Below, in pieces: positions 8,992 through 18,647 of a DNA stretch of 43,897 nucleotides. A program made the position numbers and the translations under genes. Source of the DNA: Rhodobacteraceae bacterium PARR1 (GTDB lineage: Bacteria > Pseudomonadota > Alphaproteobacteria > Rhodobacterales > Rhodobacteraceae). The stretch lies in NCBI GenBank assembly GCA_002256185.1, contig NKIT01000008.1, positions 19,340 to 63,236 of the forward strand. Reading direction: 5' to 3'. The stretch's first letter is position 1. Each line of letters begins with the position of its first letter. The notes under the pieces were generated by a model, which worked only from the letters and a program-made list of their open reading frames with translations, did not search any database and had not been told where the DNA came from.

Positions 8992-10050
8992 TCAGACCGC
9001 CACGCTTAGCCCGCGCTGACCCGCTGATTGCTCGGCCCGGTCCAGCATCCTTTGCAACTCTGCCCCGCGCGCAAAGGTGGGTTCCGCAGCGCTTTCGCCC
9101 CGGATCGCCGCGATGAAGCGTTGATAGATCGTGGGAACGGCGGGGCAGTCCACCTCGTGCCATTCGGCGGTTTTCATGTCGGGTTCCAGACAGGCAAACA
9201 GGCGGCTGACGGCCTTTTCAAACTGCACCTCAAGCCCGCCCTTATCGCCGTAAAGCCGCAAGCGCAGGTCGTTCAGATGGCCCGTGGCAAAGCGGGTGGC
9301 CGCCACCGTGCCAAGCGCACCGTTGTTCAGCACCACCTGCATGGTGGCCGAGTCATTGGCGTCCAGCACATAGTCGCCGATCTTGCCGCCGGGGGCTTTG
9401 TCAAAGGTCGCCAGACGGCAGGAAATCTCACTGACCGATTGCCCGGCGATAAAGGTCGCAAAGTCGAGGATGTGAATCCCCACATCGCCCAAAACGCCCT
9501 TTGATCCATGCGCTGTGGACAGCCGCCACAGCCATTGGCTTTCCTTGTCCCAAGCGCCCCAGGCATCCTGCGTCAGCCAGCTTTGCAAGTAAGACGCCTC
9601 AAAATGCCGGATGGTGCCGATGGCCCCATCGCGCACCATCTGGGCGGCGTGCTGCAAGGCTGCGACGTTGCGGTAGGACAGGTTGACCATGTTCACCACG
9701 CCCGCCTTGTCCGCCGCTGCGGCCATCTCGGCCGCCGCCGCCTCATTGGTGGCGAGTGGTTTTTCGCACAGCACATGCTTGCCCGCCGCAAGGAAGGGCA
9801 GGGTGGTCGCATGATGCGCGGCGTCCGGGGTGACATTGGTCACCGCGTCAAATTCGCCCCAGCGCAGGGCGTCATCGATGCTGGCAAAGCCATGGGGGAT
9901 GCCATGCGCCTCTTGGAACGCGGCAAGCTGGGCGGGCCGCGTGTCAACGCCCCCCACCAACGTGACGCCGGGGATCGCGGCAAAGCCTTCGGCATGGTTC
10001 TTGGCCATGCCACCGGTGCCGACGATCAGCAGACGAACGGGGGCAGCCAT
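8992..10050 (-). CDS. thuB: Gfo/Idh/MocA family oxidoreductase, ThuB-like
   Basis: Rossmann start VRLLIVGTGGMAKNHAEGFAAIPGV, EKPLATN motif; directly follows thuA in a thuEFGKAB-ordered operon. Confidence 0.85.
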   Translation of the reverse strand: MAAPVRLLIVGTGGMAKNHAEGFAAIPGVTLVGGVDTRPAQLAAFQEAHGIPHGFASIDDALRWGEFDAVTNVTPDAAHHATTLPFLAAGKHVLCEKPLATNEAAAAEMAAAADKAGVVNMVNLSYRNVAALQHAAQMVRDGAIGTIRHFEASYLQSWLTQDAWGAWDKESQWLWRLSTAHGSKGVLGDVGIHILDFATFIAGQSVSEISCRLATFDKAPGGKIGDYVLDANDSATMQVVLNNGALGTVAATRFATGHLNDLRLRLYGDKGGLEVQFEKAVSRLFACLEPDMKTAEWHEVDCPAVPTIYQRFIAAIRGESAAEPTFARGAELQRMLDRAEQSAGQRGLSVAV

Positions 10051-10835
10051 CAGCGATACCCCGCTTCGCCGTCTTGGTGCAGGCGCGGGCCGCGTTCGAC
10101 GATCGGCTCCAACGCCACCTCAACCGGCACATTCGGCGCGTCATTCGGGTTGGCGATGCGCGGCGCGGGGTTGTGTGCCCAGCGAACGGCATTGGCGATC
10201 ACGCGCTGGATATTGGCGTCGTGATAAGTCGGATAGGTTTCATGCCCCGGGCGGAAATAGAACACGCTGCCTGCGCCGCGCTTGTAGGTCAGGCCGGAAC
10301 GAAACACCTCGCCGCCCGCGAACCACGACACGAACACGGTTTCCATCGGGTCCGGCACGCCAAAGGGTTCGCCATACATCTCTTCGTGTTCCAACTCGAA
10401 ATGATCCGGCAGGCCCGCCGCGATGGGGTGGTTGCGCGACGTGACCCACAAACGCTCACGCTCTCCGGCTTCACGCCATGTCAGGTTGCAGGGCGCACCC
10501 ATCAGCCGCTTGCACGGCTTTGAGAAATGGGCCGAGAGCAGAAAGATGATCCCCATCCCGCCCCAGCCCGCGTTGCAGATGCGTTCGACGATCTCATCCT
10601 GCACCTCGCCATGCGCGGCGTGGCCCCACCAGATCAGCACATCGGTTGCCGCCAGCTTTTCCGCCGTCAGCCCGTGTTCCGGGTCTTGCAGCGTCACCGT
10701 GCTGGCGGTGATCCCGCCCGCCGTATTCAGCGCGGCGGCAATGGTGCCGTGCATGGTCTGCGGATAGACCTGCGCCACCACCTTGTTCTTGTGTTCATGG
10801 ACGTTCTCACCAAAGACGGTGACGCGGATGTTCAT
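10050..10835 (-). CDS. thuA: ThuA family protein (trehalose utilization)
   Basis: MNIRVTVFGENVHEHKNKVVAQVYPQTMHGTIA..., DVLIWWGHAAHGEV, RGAGSVFYFRPGHETYPTYHD; typical ThuA features and operon position. Confidence 0.9.
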   Translation of the reverse strand: MNIRVTVFGENVHEHKNKVVAQVYPQTMHGTIAAALNTAGGITASTVTLQDPEHGLTAEKLAATDVLIWWGHAAHGEVQDEIVERICNAGWGGMGIIFLLSAHFSKPCKRLMGAPCNLTWREAGERERLWVTSRNHPIAAGLPDHFELEHEEMYGEPFGVPDPMETVFVSWFAGGEVFRSGLTYKRGAGSVFYFRPGHETYPTYHDANIQRVIANAVRWAHNPAPRIANPNDAPNVPVEVALEPIVERGPRLHQDGEAGYR

Positions 10836-10879
10836 GGTTTTCTCCTTGTGCCCGGCGCAGGGCGCGGGTGTCGTGATGG

Positions 10880-11887
10880 TCAGCGGATTGGCCTGCCGTC
10901 CGCGTCAAAACGGTGAATATTTGCTGCCTGCGGGCGTAGCCCGATGCGCGTGCCCAAAGCAATGGAAAGCTTGCCGGGTTGGCGCACGATGACAGGTTCA
11001 TCGCTGCCGATCTCGACAAACAGGAAGTTGTCAGAGCCAAGGTCCTCGGCATGAACAACTTCACCCGTCCAATCACCCGCGCCATCGGGCAGAACGTCAA
11101 TATGTTCCGACCGGATGCCCAAGGTGGTGCAGTCATGCGCAGCTGCAAAGGCCCCGGTCAGGAAGTTCATTTTGGGGCTGCCGATAAAACCCGCCACGAA
11201 CAGCGAATTCGGGCGCTCATAAAGCTCTGCCGGGGTGCCTACCTGTTCCAGCCGCCCATCACGCAACACGGCGATGCGGTCGGCCAAAGTCATCGCCTCG
11301 ACCTGATCATGGGTGACGTAGATCATCGTCACATCGGTCATGGAATGATGCAACTTGGCGATTTCCAGACGGGTCTGCACCCGCAGGGCAGCATCAAGGT
11401 TCGACAGCGGTTCGTCGAACAGGAACACGCGCGGGTCGCGCACGATGGCGCGGCCAATAGCGACGCGCTGGCGCTGGCCGCCCGACAGTTGCTTGGGCAG
11501 GCGGTCCAGCAGGTGGTCGATCTGCAACAGCTTGGCCGCATCGCGCACGCGCTTGTCGGTGTCGGCCTTGCTGGCCTTGGCGAGTTCCATGCCGAAGGCC
11601 ATGTTATCATAGACCGTCATATGCGGATAAAGCGCGTAGCTTTGGAACACCATCGCGATCCCGCGCTTGGACGGGATCACGTCATTCACCCGTTCGCCGT
11701 CAAAAGCCATGTCGCCGGTGGTAATATCCTCCAGCCCCGAAATCAGGCGCAGCAGGGTGGATTTGCCACAGCCCGAAGGCCCGACAAACACCATGAATTC
11801 GCCTTTGTTGATCTCAAGGTCGATGCCCTTGATCACCTGCACGGCGCCGTAGGATTTGGTGACGTTCTTCAGTTCTATCTTGGCCAT
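10880..11887 (-). CDS. thuK: Sugar ABC transporter ATP-binding protein (ThuK-like)
   Basis: Walker [14 protein letters not shown], signature [14 protein letters not shown], Walker [15 protein letters not shown]-terminal TOBE-like region. Confidence 0.9.
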   Translation of the reverse strand: MAKIELKNVTKSYGAVQVIKGIDLEINKGEFMVFVGPSGCGKSTLLRLISGLEDITTGDMAFDGERVNDVIPSKRGIAMVFQSYALYPHMTVYDNMAFGMELAKASKADTDKRVRDAAKLLQIDHLLDRLPKQLSGGQRQRVAIGRAIVRDPRVFLFDEPLSNLDAALRVQTRLEIAKLHHSMTDVTMIYVTHDQVEAMTLADRIAVLRDGRLEQVGTPAELYERPNSLFVAGFIGSPKMNFLTGAFAAAHDCTTLGIRSEHIDVLPDGAGDWTGEVVHAEDLGSDNFLFVEIGSDEPVIVRQPGKLSIALGTRIGLRPQAANIHRFDADGRPIR

Positions 11888-11893
11888 GGTGGA

Positions 11894-12727
11894 TCAGCCT
11901 TTCACGCCGCCGGCGGTCAGGCCCGCCACGATCTTGCGCTGGAAAATGAGGACGAGGATGACAAGCGGCACCGTCACGATCACCGAGGCGGCCATGATCG
12001 GCCCCCACGGAATTTCTTGCTGTGACGCGCCAGAGAGCAGCCCGATGGCAACCGGCACGGTGCGGGTCGTCTCGGAACTGGTGAAGGTCAGCGCGAAGAG
12101 GAATTCGTTCCACGCCCCGATAAAGGCGAGAAGCCCCGTCGTCACCAAGGCAGGCCACAAAAGCGGCAGGAACACGCGGGTGATGACGATCCAAGGGGTC
12201 GCGCCGTCAACGATGGCGGCTTCTTCGATTTCCACGGGCAGATCACGCATGAAGGTGGTCAGCACCCAGACGGTGAAGGGCAGGGTAAAGATCGTGTAGG
12301 ACAGGATCATCGCCCATGGTGTGTTGAAGATGCCGATGAAGCGGATCAATTCGAACAACCCGGCCAGTACGGCAATCTGCGGGAACATCGACACCGCAAG
12401 GATCGTCATCAAGAGCAGCCCCCGCCCCCGGAACCGCACCCGCGCCAAGGCGTAGGATGCCGTCACCGCAAGGAACAGGGCAAAGACGACGGTGGTGGTG
12501 GCGATGAAGACCGAATTCAGGATCGACCGGACGAAATTCCGTCCGCTCATGACCGCGACATAGTTGGACCAGTCAAACGAATGCGGCAGGTAGTTCACCT
12601 TGAACAGGTCCGTGCCCGTCGCAAAACTGGTCACGATGGCGTAATAGAACGGAAAGACCGAAAACAGCACGATCACCACGACCAGCGCATAGAACCCCGG
12701 CTGTTTCAGCAGCTTTTGCGTGGTCAC
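11894..12727 (-). CDS. thuG: Carbohydrate ABC transporter permease (ThuG-like)
   Basis: MalG-type permease with EAA loop EIEEAAIVDGATPWIVITRVFLPLLWP. Confidence 0.88.
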   Translation of the reverse strand: MTTQKLLKQPGFYALVVVIVLFSVFPFYYAIVTSFATGTDLFKVNYLPHSFDWSNYVAVMSGRNFVRSILNSVFIATTTVVFALFLAVTASYALARVRFRGRGLLLMTILAVSMFPQIAVLAGLFELIRFIGIFNTPWAMILSYTIFTLPFTVWVLTTFMRDLPVEIEEAAIVDGATPWIVITRVFLPLLWPALVTTGLLAFIGAWNEFLFALTFTSSETTRTVPVAIGLLSGASQQEIPWGPIMAASVIVTVPLVILVLIFQRKIVAGLTAGGVKG

Positions 12728-13689
12728 CGGTTGCCCTCCCCCGACAGGTCCACCCGGCCCAGCCAGATGTAGACCGAGACGAAAATAGCGATGATCGCGA
12801 ACAGCAGCGTCGATTGCGCCGCGCCATAGGCAAACTTGTCAAAGTCGATCATGTTCTCGCGGCTGATCACGCTCATGGTCTTGGTCGCGGCAGAATTCGG
12901 CGTCAGCACATAGACCAGATCGAACACCCGCAGCGCATCCAGCATGCGGAAGATCACCGCCACCATCAGCGCAGGGCGGATCAAGGGCAGCGTGACCTTG
13001 AAGAACACCTTGAACGGGTTGATGCCATCCAGCTTTGCCGCCTCATAGATATCGCGCGGCACCATTTGCAGCCCGGCAAGGATCAGCAGCGCCATGAAGG
13101 GCGTGGTTTTCCACACATCCACCATCAGCACGGCATACATCGCCGTGTCGGTGCTGGCGGTCCATGCGATCTTTTGGTCGATCAGACCAAGGCGCAACAG
13201 CATGTCATTGATGATTCCGAACTGATCGTTCAGCATCCATGCCCACATCTTGGCCGATACGATGGTGGGGATGGCCCAGGGGATCAGGATCGCGGCGCGC
13301 ACCAGACCGCGCCCCTTGAATTCGGCATTCAGCACCAGCGCCACGATCAACCCGAGCACAGTTTCAATCAGGACCGAGGTGACGGCAAAGCGCACCGTGT
13401 TCCAGACGGCATTCCACCATGCCGGATCCACCAGCGTGCCGCGATAGATCACCTTGCCAGACGACAAGGTGCGCACCGACAGGTAGTTGTCCAATCCGAT
13501 CCACGTGCCGCCATACAGGTTCGACAGCGTGGTGTCGGTCAGGGAAAACCAGATCGTGCGCAGCAAAGGCCAAGCGGCGACACAGATCAGGGCCAAAAGC
13601 ATCGGGGCCAGAAACCAGAAGGCGGCGCGTTGGCGCTGCTGCTGAAGGCTAAGGCCCGCCTTGCGCGGGGCGATGGGCGCGGCTGTCAT
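12724..13689 (-). CDS. thuF: Carbohydrate ABC transporter permease (ThuF-like)
   Basis: MalF-type permease with EAA loop DIYEAAKLDGINPFKVFFKVTLPLIRP. Start moved to MTAAPIAP (GGGAGGG upstream); the ORF track starts at 13734. Confidence 0.87.
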   Translation of the reverse strand: MTAAPIAPRKAGLSLQQQRQRAAFWFLAPMLLALICVAAWPLLRTIWFSLTDTTLSNLYGGTWIGLDNYLSVRTLSSGKVIYRGTLVDPAWWNAVWNTVRFAVTSVLIETVLGLIVALVLNAEFKGRGLVRAAILIPWAIPTIVSAKMWAWMLNDQFGIINDMLLRLGLIDQKIAWTASTDTAMYAVLMVDVWKTTPFMALLILAGLQMVPRDIYEAAKLDGINPFKVFFKVTLPLIRPALMVAVIFRMLDALRVFDLVYVLTPNSAATKTMSVISRENMIDFDKFAYGAAQSTLLFAIIAIFVSVYIWLGRVDLSGEGNR

Positions 13690-13736
13690 CCGGGGTTCCC
13701 TCCCTTGAACCGTCAGAAAAGCGTGCAGAAACAAGC

Positions 13737-13763
13737 GGGCGGGCGGCGAAAGGCCGCCCGCCC
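13737..13763 (-). promoter_or_regulatory. GC-rich stem-loop in the thuE-thuF intergenic region
   Basis: Perfect 11-bp stem GGGCGGGCGGC / GCCGCCCGCCC around a 5-nt loop. Confidence 0.75.
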
Positions 13764-13786
13764 CAAGGGTCAGGCCAACCGGGAGG

Positions 13787-15070
13787 TTACCAGCCAGACC
13801 CCTTGATGTCGGTCAGTTCAACCTCAAGCAATTCAAGGTTTTCGGCGGCGGTGCCATTGCCCGACAGGGTGTTGTGCACAGCCGACCAGAACTTGGACGA
13901 CACTTCGTTATACTTGCCCTTGGTCGGGGCCGACGGGCGCGGCACGGCTTGCAGGAAAACGTCCTTCCAGCGCGGGATGATCGGCTGCGCGGCGGCGATG
14001 TCGGCATCATCATAAAGCGACACGATCGTGGGCAGGTTCGACTCATTGATCGCGCGTTGCTTTTGCGCCTCAGGGCCAGCCAGATACATGGCAAGGCTGA
14101 TCGCGGCCTCTTGCTTGGTCGAATACTTCGACACCGCGACGTTCCAGCCACCCAGCGTTGCCGCCGACGTCGGGTTGTCGCCGCCGGTCGGCAGCGGGGC
14201 GACGTCGAACAGACCCTTCACGGCGCTGTCGTCGCCATTGCCCAGACCGTAGGCATAGGGCCAGTTGCGCATGAACACGGCATTGCCGGTCTGCCAGACG
14301 CCACGGGCTTCTTCTTCCTGATAGGCCAGAACCCCATCCGGGGAAATCGTGCCGACCCAGCCCTTGACGGTGTCCAGCGCCTGCACGGCCTTTTCGTTGT
14401 TGATGCTGATCGTGCCGTCGGGTTCCACGATCTGGCCGCCGCCAAAGGACTTGACCCATTCCAGCGCGTTGCAGGTCAGGCCTTCATAGGCGTTGCCCTG
14501 CCAGACAAAACCCCAGAGGTCAGCCTTGCCTTCGGCGCGTTCGGCATCCTGGATCATCTGCGCGGTGGCGGTCAGCTCTTCCCAGGTCTTGGGAACCGCT
14601 GCGCCATGCTTTTCCAGCAGGTCTTTGCGATAATAAAGCGCGGGCGCGTCGGTAAAGATCGGCAGGGCGACCAGTTTGCCGTTCACGGTCTGCGATTCAA
14701 TGATCGACGGGAAATGCGTCGGGGCGAGGTCTTTGGCCACCTCGGTCAGGTCCACGAAGTGATCGGCCAGTTGCGGCGCCCAGATCACATCGGTCTGGAA
14801 CAGGTCGATGTCGGACGTGCCAGCGGCCAGCCAAAGGCGATACTGTGCGAACTGGTCGGTGGTCGATGCGGGCATCGGCACCATGGTCACGGTGTTGCCG
14901 GTCGCCTCTTCCCACGGCTTGACCAGTGCCTTGAAGTTTTCGACGGCGTTGCCGACGGCACCCGAGACGTAGAACAGTTCCTCGGCCGCGACCGGGGCCG
15001 CACCGAACGAGGCCAGCGCGAATGCCGCCACCGTTGACCGCAGGGCTGCGGCCTTCATCGAAAATTCCAT
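13787..15070 (-). CDS. thuE: Extracellular sugar-binding protein (ThuE-like)
   Basis: Signal peptide MEFSMKAAALRSTVAAFALASFGAAPVAAEE, family 1 solute-binding architecture; GGAGGA before the ATG. Confidence 0.9.
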   Translation of the reverse strand: MEFSMKAAALRSTVAAFALASFGAAPVAAEELFYVSGAVGNAVENFKALVKPWEEATGNTVTMVPMPASTTDQFAQYRLWLAAGTSDIDLFQTDVIWAPQLADHFVDLTEVAKDLAPTHFPSIIESQTVNGKLVALPIFTDAPALYYRKDLLEKHGAAVPKTWEELTATAQMIQDAERAEGKADLWGFVWQGNAYEGLTCNALEWVKSFGGGQIVEPDGTISINNEKAVQALDTVKGWVGTISPDGVLAYQEEEARGVWQTGNAVFMRNWPYAYGLGNGDDSAVKGLFDVAPLPTGGDNPTSAATLGGWNVAVSKYSTKQEAAISLAMYLAGPEAQKQRAINESNLPTIVSLYDDADIAAAQPIIPRWKDVFLQAVPRPSAPTKGKYNEVSSKFWSAVHNTLSGNGTAAENLELLEVELTDIKGSGW

Positions 15071-15158
15071 GATTTCCTCCGGTTGAAGCGGGGTCGCTTC
15101 CTCTCGACCCCTGTCAGTCAGACGTTCCGAAACCCGCTGCTCTTGGTGGCACCGATTA

Positions 15159-15174
15159 TCCGAAGCGCTTCGGA
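15159..15174. promoter_or_regulatory. Perfect 16-bp palindrome TCCGAAGCGCTTCGGA, candidate ThuR operator upstream of thuE
   Basis: Perfect self-complementarity with the central CG typical of LacI-family operators; about 90 bp upstream of the thuE ATG. Confidence 0.85.
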
Positions 15175-15236
15175 AATGTGCTGCAGCATCACCATTCCGT
15201 CAACAGAAATTTTCAAAGGGCTTTGGAAAGCCTGTC

Positions 15237-16304
15237 TCAGCCCCTCGGCGCGGGCCCGACAGAGCGGCGTTCGACAAAGCGGATATCTCCGATTAGTTGA
15301 AGCGCTTCAAGCGGTTGCCCTTCCAATGCGCCAACCAAAAGCCGCGCCATCGGTTCCCAACTGTCTTGCAAGGCGGCTTCCGTCACCGTCAGCGGCGGGT
15401 GCATGGCGGCAGTTTCGGGCGCGGGCAGCAGATCGTCATGCGCCACCACCGAAACATCGCCGGGGATGGACAAAGACAGCGCCTCCAGTGCTTCATAAAT
15501 GCCTTTTGCCAGCAATGAGTTACCAGCGATGAAGGCTGTCGGACGGTTTGTCTGGTTTTCCATGAGGCGGATGGTTTCGACCAGCCCGACCGATTGCCGC
15601 ATCTCTCCGTTCCTGTGCAAGGCAGGATCGAATCGTTCTCCGACGGCGGCAAGCGCATCGGCATAGCCCCTCATCCGGGCCAAACTGTAGGATCGGCCGT
15701 CCATCCCGTTCAGAAACGCGATGCGACGATGGCCAAGCGCCGTCAGATGTTTCGTCAGGCGATGCCCCACGGCATAATTGTCGATGTCGAAATAGGGATA
15801 GTCCACCGCTTCGAGGGTTCGGCCATGCAGCACAAAGGGAACTTCTCGCCGTTGCAGGAAGTGGACCCTTGGATCATCAACGCGGGAATCTACGACAACA
15901 AAGCCATCCAGCGCTGCGCTATCCACCAGCTTGCGATGCACCGCCACCGGATCATCCCGCTCATCGGCGATGTGCAGCAAGAAGCGGACATCCAACTTAC
16001 TGAAATTGTGTGATAATCCACTGATCATCTGAACAAACAGCGCGTCATTCGCCGCATGGCTTGGGGCTGGCACCACCAGACCCACCGTCCCGCTGCGCCC
16101 CGTCGCCAGCTTGCGCGCCGACAGGTTGGGCTGGTAGCGCAACTGACGCGCGGCGGCCATGACCTTTTCGCGTGTGGCCTCATTCACATCGGAATGGCCG
16201 TTCAGCGCACGGCTGATCTGGGTGACGGACAATCCCAGATGGCGACTCAGGTCTTTCAGCGTGGCCAAACTCGCCCCCTTTTTGCCCGGTATGGACATCG
16301 TCAA
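15237..16304 (-). CDS. thuR: LacI family transcriptional regulator (ThuR-like)
   Basis: HTH TLKDLSRHLGLSVTQISRALNGHSDVNEATREKVMAAARQLRYQPN plus periplasmic-binding-like domain; adjacent to thuE. Confidence 0.88.
   Translation of the reverse strand: MTMSIPGKKGASLATLKDLSRHLGLSVTQISRALNGHSDVNEATREKVMAAARQLRYQPNLSARKLATGRSGTVGLVVPAPSHAANDALFVQMISGLSHNFSKLDVRFLLHIADERDDPVAVHRKLVDSAALDGFVVVDSRVDDPRVHFLQRREVPFVLHGRTLEAVDYPYFDIDNYAVGHRLTKHLTALGHRRIAFLNGMDGRSYSLARMRGYADALAAVGERFDPALHRNGEMRQSVGLVETIRLMENQTNRPTAFIAGNSLLAKGIYEALEALSLSIPGDVSVVAHDDLLPAPETAAMHPPLTVTEAALQDSWEPMARLLVGALEGQPLEALQLIGDIRFVERRSVGPAPRG
15297..15310. promoter_or_regulatory. Perfect 14-bp palindrome TTGAAGCGCTTCAA inside the 3' end of thuR, candidate auxiliary operator
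   Basis: Shares the GAAGCGCTTC core with the thuE-proximal site; lies in the codons for LEALQ. Confidence 0.55.
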
Positions 16305-16348
16305 CGCCTTTTGATGGCGGTGTTGGCGGCGAAGTCAAGCGGCTTGGA

Positions 16349-16362
16349 CCGAAGCGTTTCGG
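16349..16362. promoter_or_regulatory. Near-perfect palindrome CCGAAGCGTTTCGG, candidate ThuR operator in the thuR/isomerase-like divergent region
   Basis: Differs from the thuE-proximal operator core by one base; between divergent thuR and the isomerase-like gene. Confidence 0.7.
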
Positions 16363-16467
16363 GGGCGGTTCCATAGCCCCATGGGCGCGTGCAGATTGCG
16401 TGTGCCGGTGCAATGCCCCTACAGTCGTCCCAAAGGACAAAAGCCCGATGGGCAAAGGGAGGGGACT

Positions 16468-17934
16468 ATGCCGTTGGTGATCCGTCGCAAGGTGACGTTG
16501 GGCGTGGTGATCGGGTCGCGCGCATTTTTCTCGCCCGCGCCCTGTGCAGACGCGCGGCGCGATGTGCTGGCGCAGTTGGAAAAGCTGGGCGTGGACGTCA
16601 TCACCCTGCCGTTTGAGGCGACGGCGAATGGCGCGGTGCAATCGGTGGCCGATGCCGACCTTTATGCTGCTCACTTCCGCGCCCATGCCGACAGGATCGA
16701 CGGCTTGGTGATCTGCCTGCCGAACTTTGGCGACGAGATCGCGATTGCAGAACTGGTCAACCGCGCCCGCCTGAACGTGCCGATCCTGCTGCAAGCCAGC
16801 AATGATGAGGTGACAAAAGTCTCGGTCAAGGAACGCCGTGATGCGTTCTGCGGCAAGATCAGCGTGACCAACAACTTCTGGCAATATGGCGTGCCCTTCA
16901 CCGAAACCACGCACCACACCAGCGACACATGGGGCGATGAATTCGCCGCCGACCTTGACCGTTTCGCCCGCACCTGCCGCACCGTGCGCGGCTTGCGCGG
17001 CGCACGTCTGGGGGCCATCGGCGCGCGCACCGGCGCATTCCAGACCATGCGCTATTCGGAAAAACTGCTACAGGCGGCGGGGATCACGGTTGTGACCGTT
17101 GACCTGTCCGAGATGATGGGGGCCGCCATCGCGATCCGTGACGATGACCCGGCTTTGCAGGCCACCTTGGCGCGGGTGCAGTCCTATGGCATCATCCCGG
17201 CGCACATCAAACCCGCCCAAATCGCCAAACAGGCGCGCTGGACCTTGGCCGTCAACCGCTGGATCGAAGACAACGGCTGCGATGCCAGCGCCATCCAGTG
17301 CTGGCGGTCTTTGCAGGACAACTTCGGCTGCGCCACTTGTCTGACCATGTCCATGATGGGCGAAGACCTGATGCCAAGCGCGTGCGAGGTCGACATCATG
17401 GGTGCCCTGTCGATGTATGCGCTGGCCTTGGCCTCGGGTGCGCCGCCAGCCATCCTCGATTGGAACAACAACTACGCCTATGAGGAAGACATCTGCGTCT
17501 GTACCCATTGTGGCAATTACCCGAAATCCTTCATCGGTGACACGCCAGAGGTGGGGGAGTTGGATGTCTTGGGTGAAACCATCGGGCGCGAGAAATGCTT
17601 TGGCGCGGTGAAGGGCAAGGTAAAGCCCGGCCCGATGACCTATTTCCGCCTGTCCACCGATGATCGGCGCGGCACGGTGAAGTGCTATCTGGGTGAGGGC
17701 GAATTTACCGAACATCCATTCGCCATGGATGGCGGCATCGCTGTCAGCCGCGTGCCGCAACTGCGCAAGTTGTTGCGCTTTGTCACGCAAAACGGCTTTG
17801 AACACCATGTCGCCATGGTGCGCGGCCATCACGCCGATGTGGTGAATGAGGCGGTGACGCGCTACCTCGGCTGGCCGATCTACCACCACGGCGCAGAACC
17901 AGAGCCGCAGCTTTACATGCCCAACCGTTTCTGA
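16468..17934 (+). CDS. L-fucose/L-arabinose isomerase family protein
   Basis: MPLVIRRKVTLGVVIGSRAFFSPAPCADARRDVLAQLEKLGVDV..., C-terminal MVRGHHADVVNEAVTRYLGWPIYHH typical of fucose isomerase C-terminal domains. SD GGAGGGG before ATG 16468; the ORF track begins at 16381. Confidence 0.85.
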   Translation: MPLVIRRKVTLGVVIGSRAFFSPAPCADARRDVLAQLEKLGVDVITLPFEATANGAVQSVADADLYAAHFRAHADRIDGLVICLPNFGDEIAIAELVNRARLNVPILLQASNDEVTKVSVKERRDAFCGKISVTNNFWQYGVPFTETTHHTSDTWGDEFAADLDRFARTCRTVRGLRGARLGAIGARTGAFQTMRYSEKLLQAAGITVVTVDLSEMMGAAIAIRDDDPALQATLARVQSYGIIPAHIKPAQIAKQARWTLAVNRWIEDNGCDASAIQCWRSLQDNFGCATCLTMSMMGEDLMPSACEVDIMGALSMYALALASGAPPAILDWNNNYAYEEDICVCTHCGNYPKSFIGDTPEVGELDVLGETIGREKCFGAVKGKVKPGPMTYFRLSTDDRRGTVKCYLGEGEFTEHPFAMDGGIAVSRVPQLRKLLRFVTQNGFEHHVAMVRGHHADVVNEAVTRYLGWPIYHHGAEPEPQLYMPNRF

Positions 17935-17956
17935 ACGAAAGTTCGGTAATAAAGCA

Positions 17957-17989
17957 AAAAGCCGGGGATGCCCATCATCCCCGGCTTTT
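17957..17989. terminator. Bidirectional rho-independent-type terminator
   Basis: AAAAGCCGGGGATGcccatCATCCCCGGCTTTT between convergent genes, A/T tracts on both sides. Confidence 0.92.
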
Positions 17990-18017
17990 CCATGCCCGAA
18001 CCAAGCCTGAACGCGGT

Positions 18018-18647
18018 TCAATTCACCAAGGTCGCCTCAGTCGCTGCGCGCAATTCCGCCTCGGTCACGCCATCGGCCAATTCGACGATCTTCAGCCCAC
18101 CCGGCACCACATCCAGCACGCCCATGTTGCTGATGATGCGGTTGACCACGCCTTGGCCGGTCAGCGGCAGGGTGCAGCGTTTCAGCACCTTGGACTCGCC
18201 GTGTTTGGACGTGTGGTCCATCACCACCACCACGCGGCCGACACCCGCCACAAGGTCCATCGCGCCGCCCATGCCCTTGACCAGCTTGCCGGGGATCATC
18301 CAGTTCGCCAGATCCCCATTCTCGGCCACCTCCATCGCGCCAAGGATGGCCATGGCGATCTTGCCGCCGCGGATCATCGCGAAAGACTGCGCCGAGTCAA
18401 AGAACGCCGTCTGCGGCAGTTCGGTGATGGTCTGCTTGCCCGCGTTGATCAGATCGGCATCCTCTTCGCCCTCAAACGGGAACGGACCCATGCCGAGCAT
18501 GCCGTTTTCCGATTGCAGCGTGACGTTGACGCCCGCCGGAATGTAATTCGCCACCAGCGTCGGAATGCCGATGCCAAGGTTCACATACCAGCCATCCTGC
18601 AATTCCTGCGCGGCGCGGGCGGCCATTTGGTTGCGGTCCCACATCAC
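18018..18647 (-). CDS. scoB: 3-oxoacid CoA-transferase subunit B
   Basis: [58 protein letters not shown]; subunit B hallmark motifs. Confidence 0.93.
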   Translation of the reverse strand: MMWDRNQMAARAAQELQDGWYVNLGIGIPTLVANYIPAGVNVTLQSENGMLGMGPFPFEGEEDADLINAGKQTITELPQTAFFDSAQSFAMIRGGKIAMAILGAMEVAENGDLANWMIPGKLVKGMGGAMDLVAGVGRVVVVMDHTSKHGESKVLKRCTLPLTGQGVVNRIISNMGVLDVVPGGLKIVELADGVTEAELRAATEATLVN

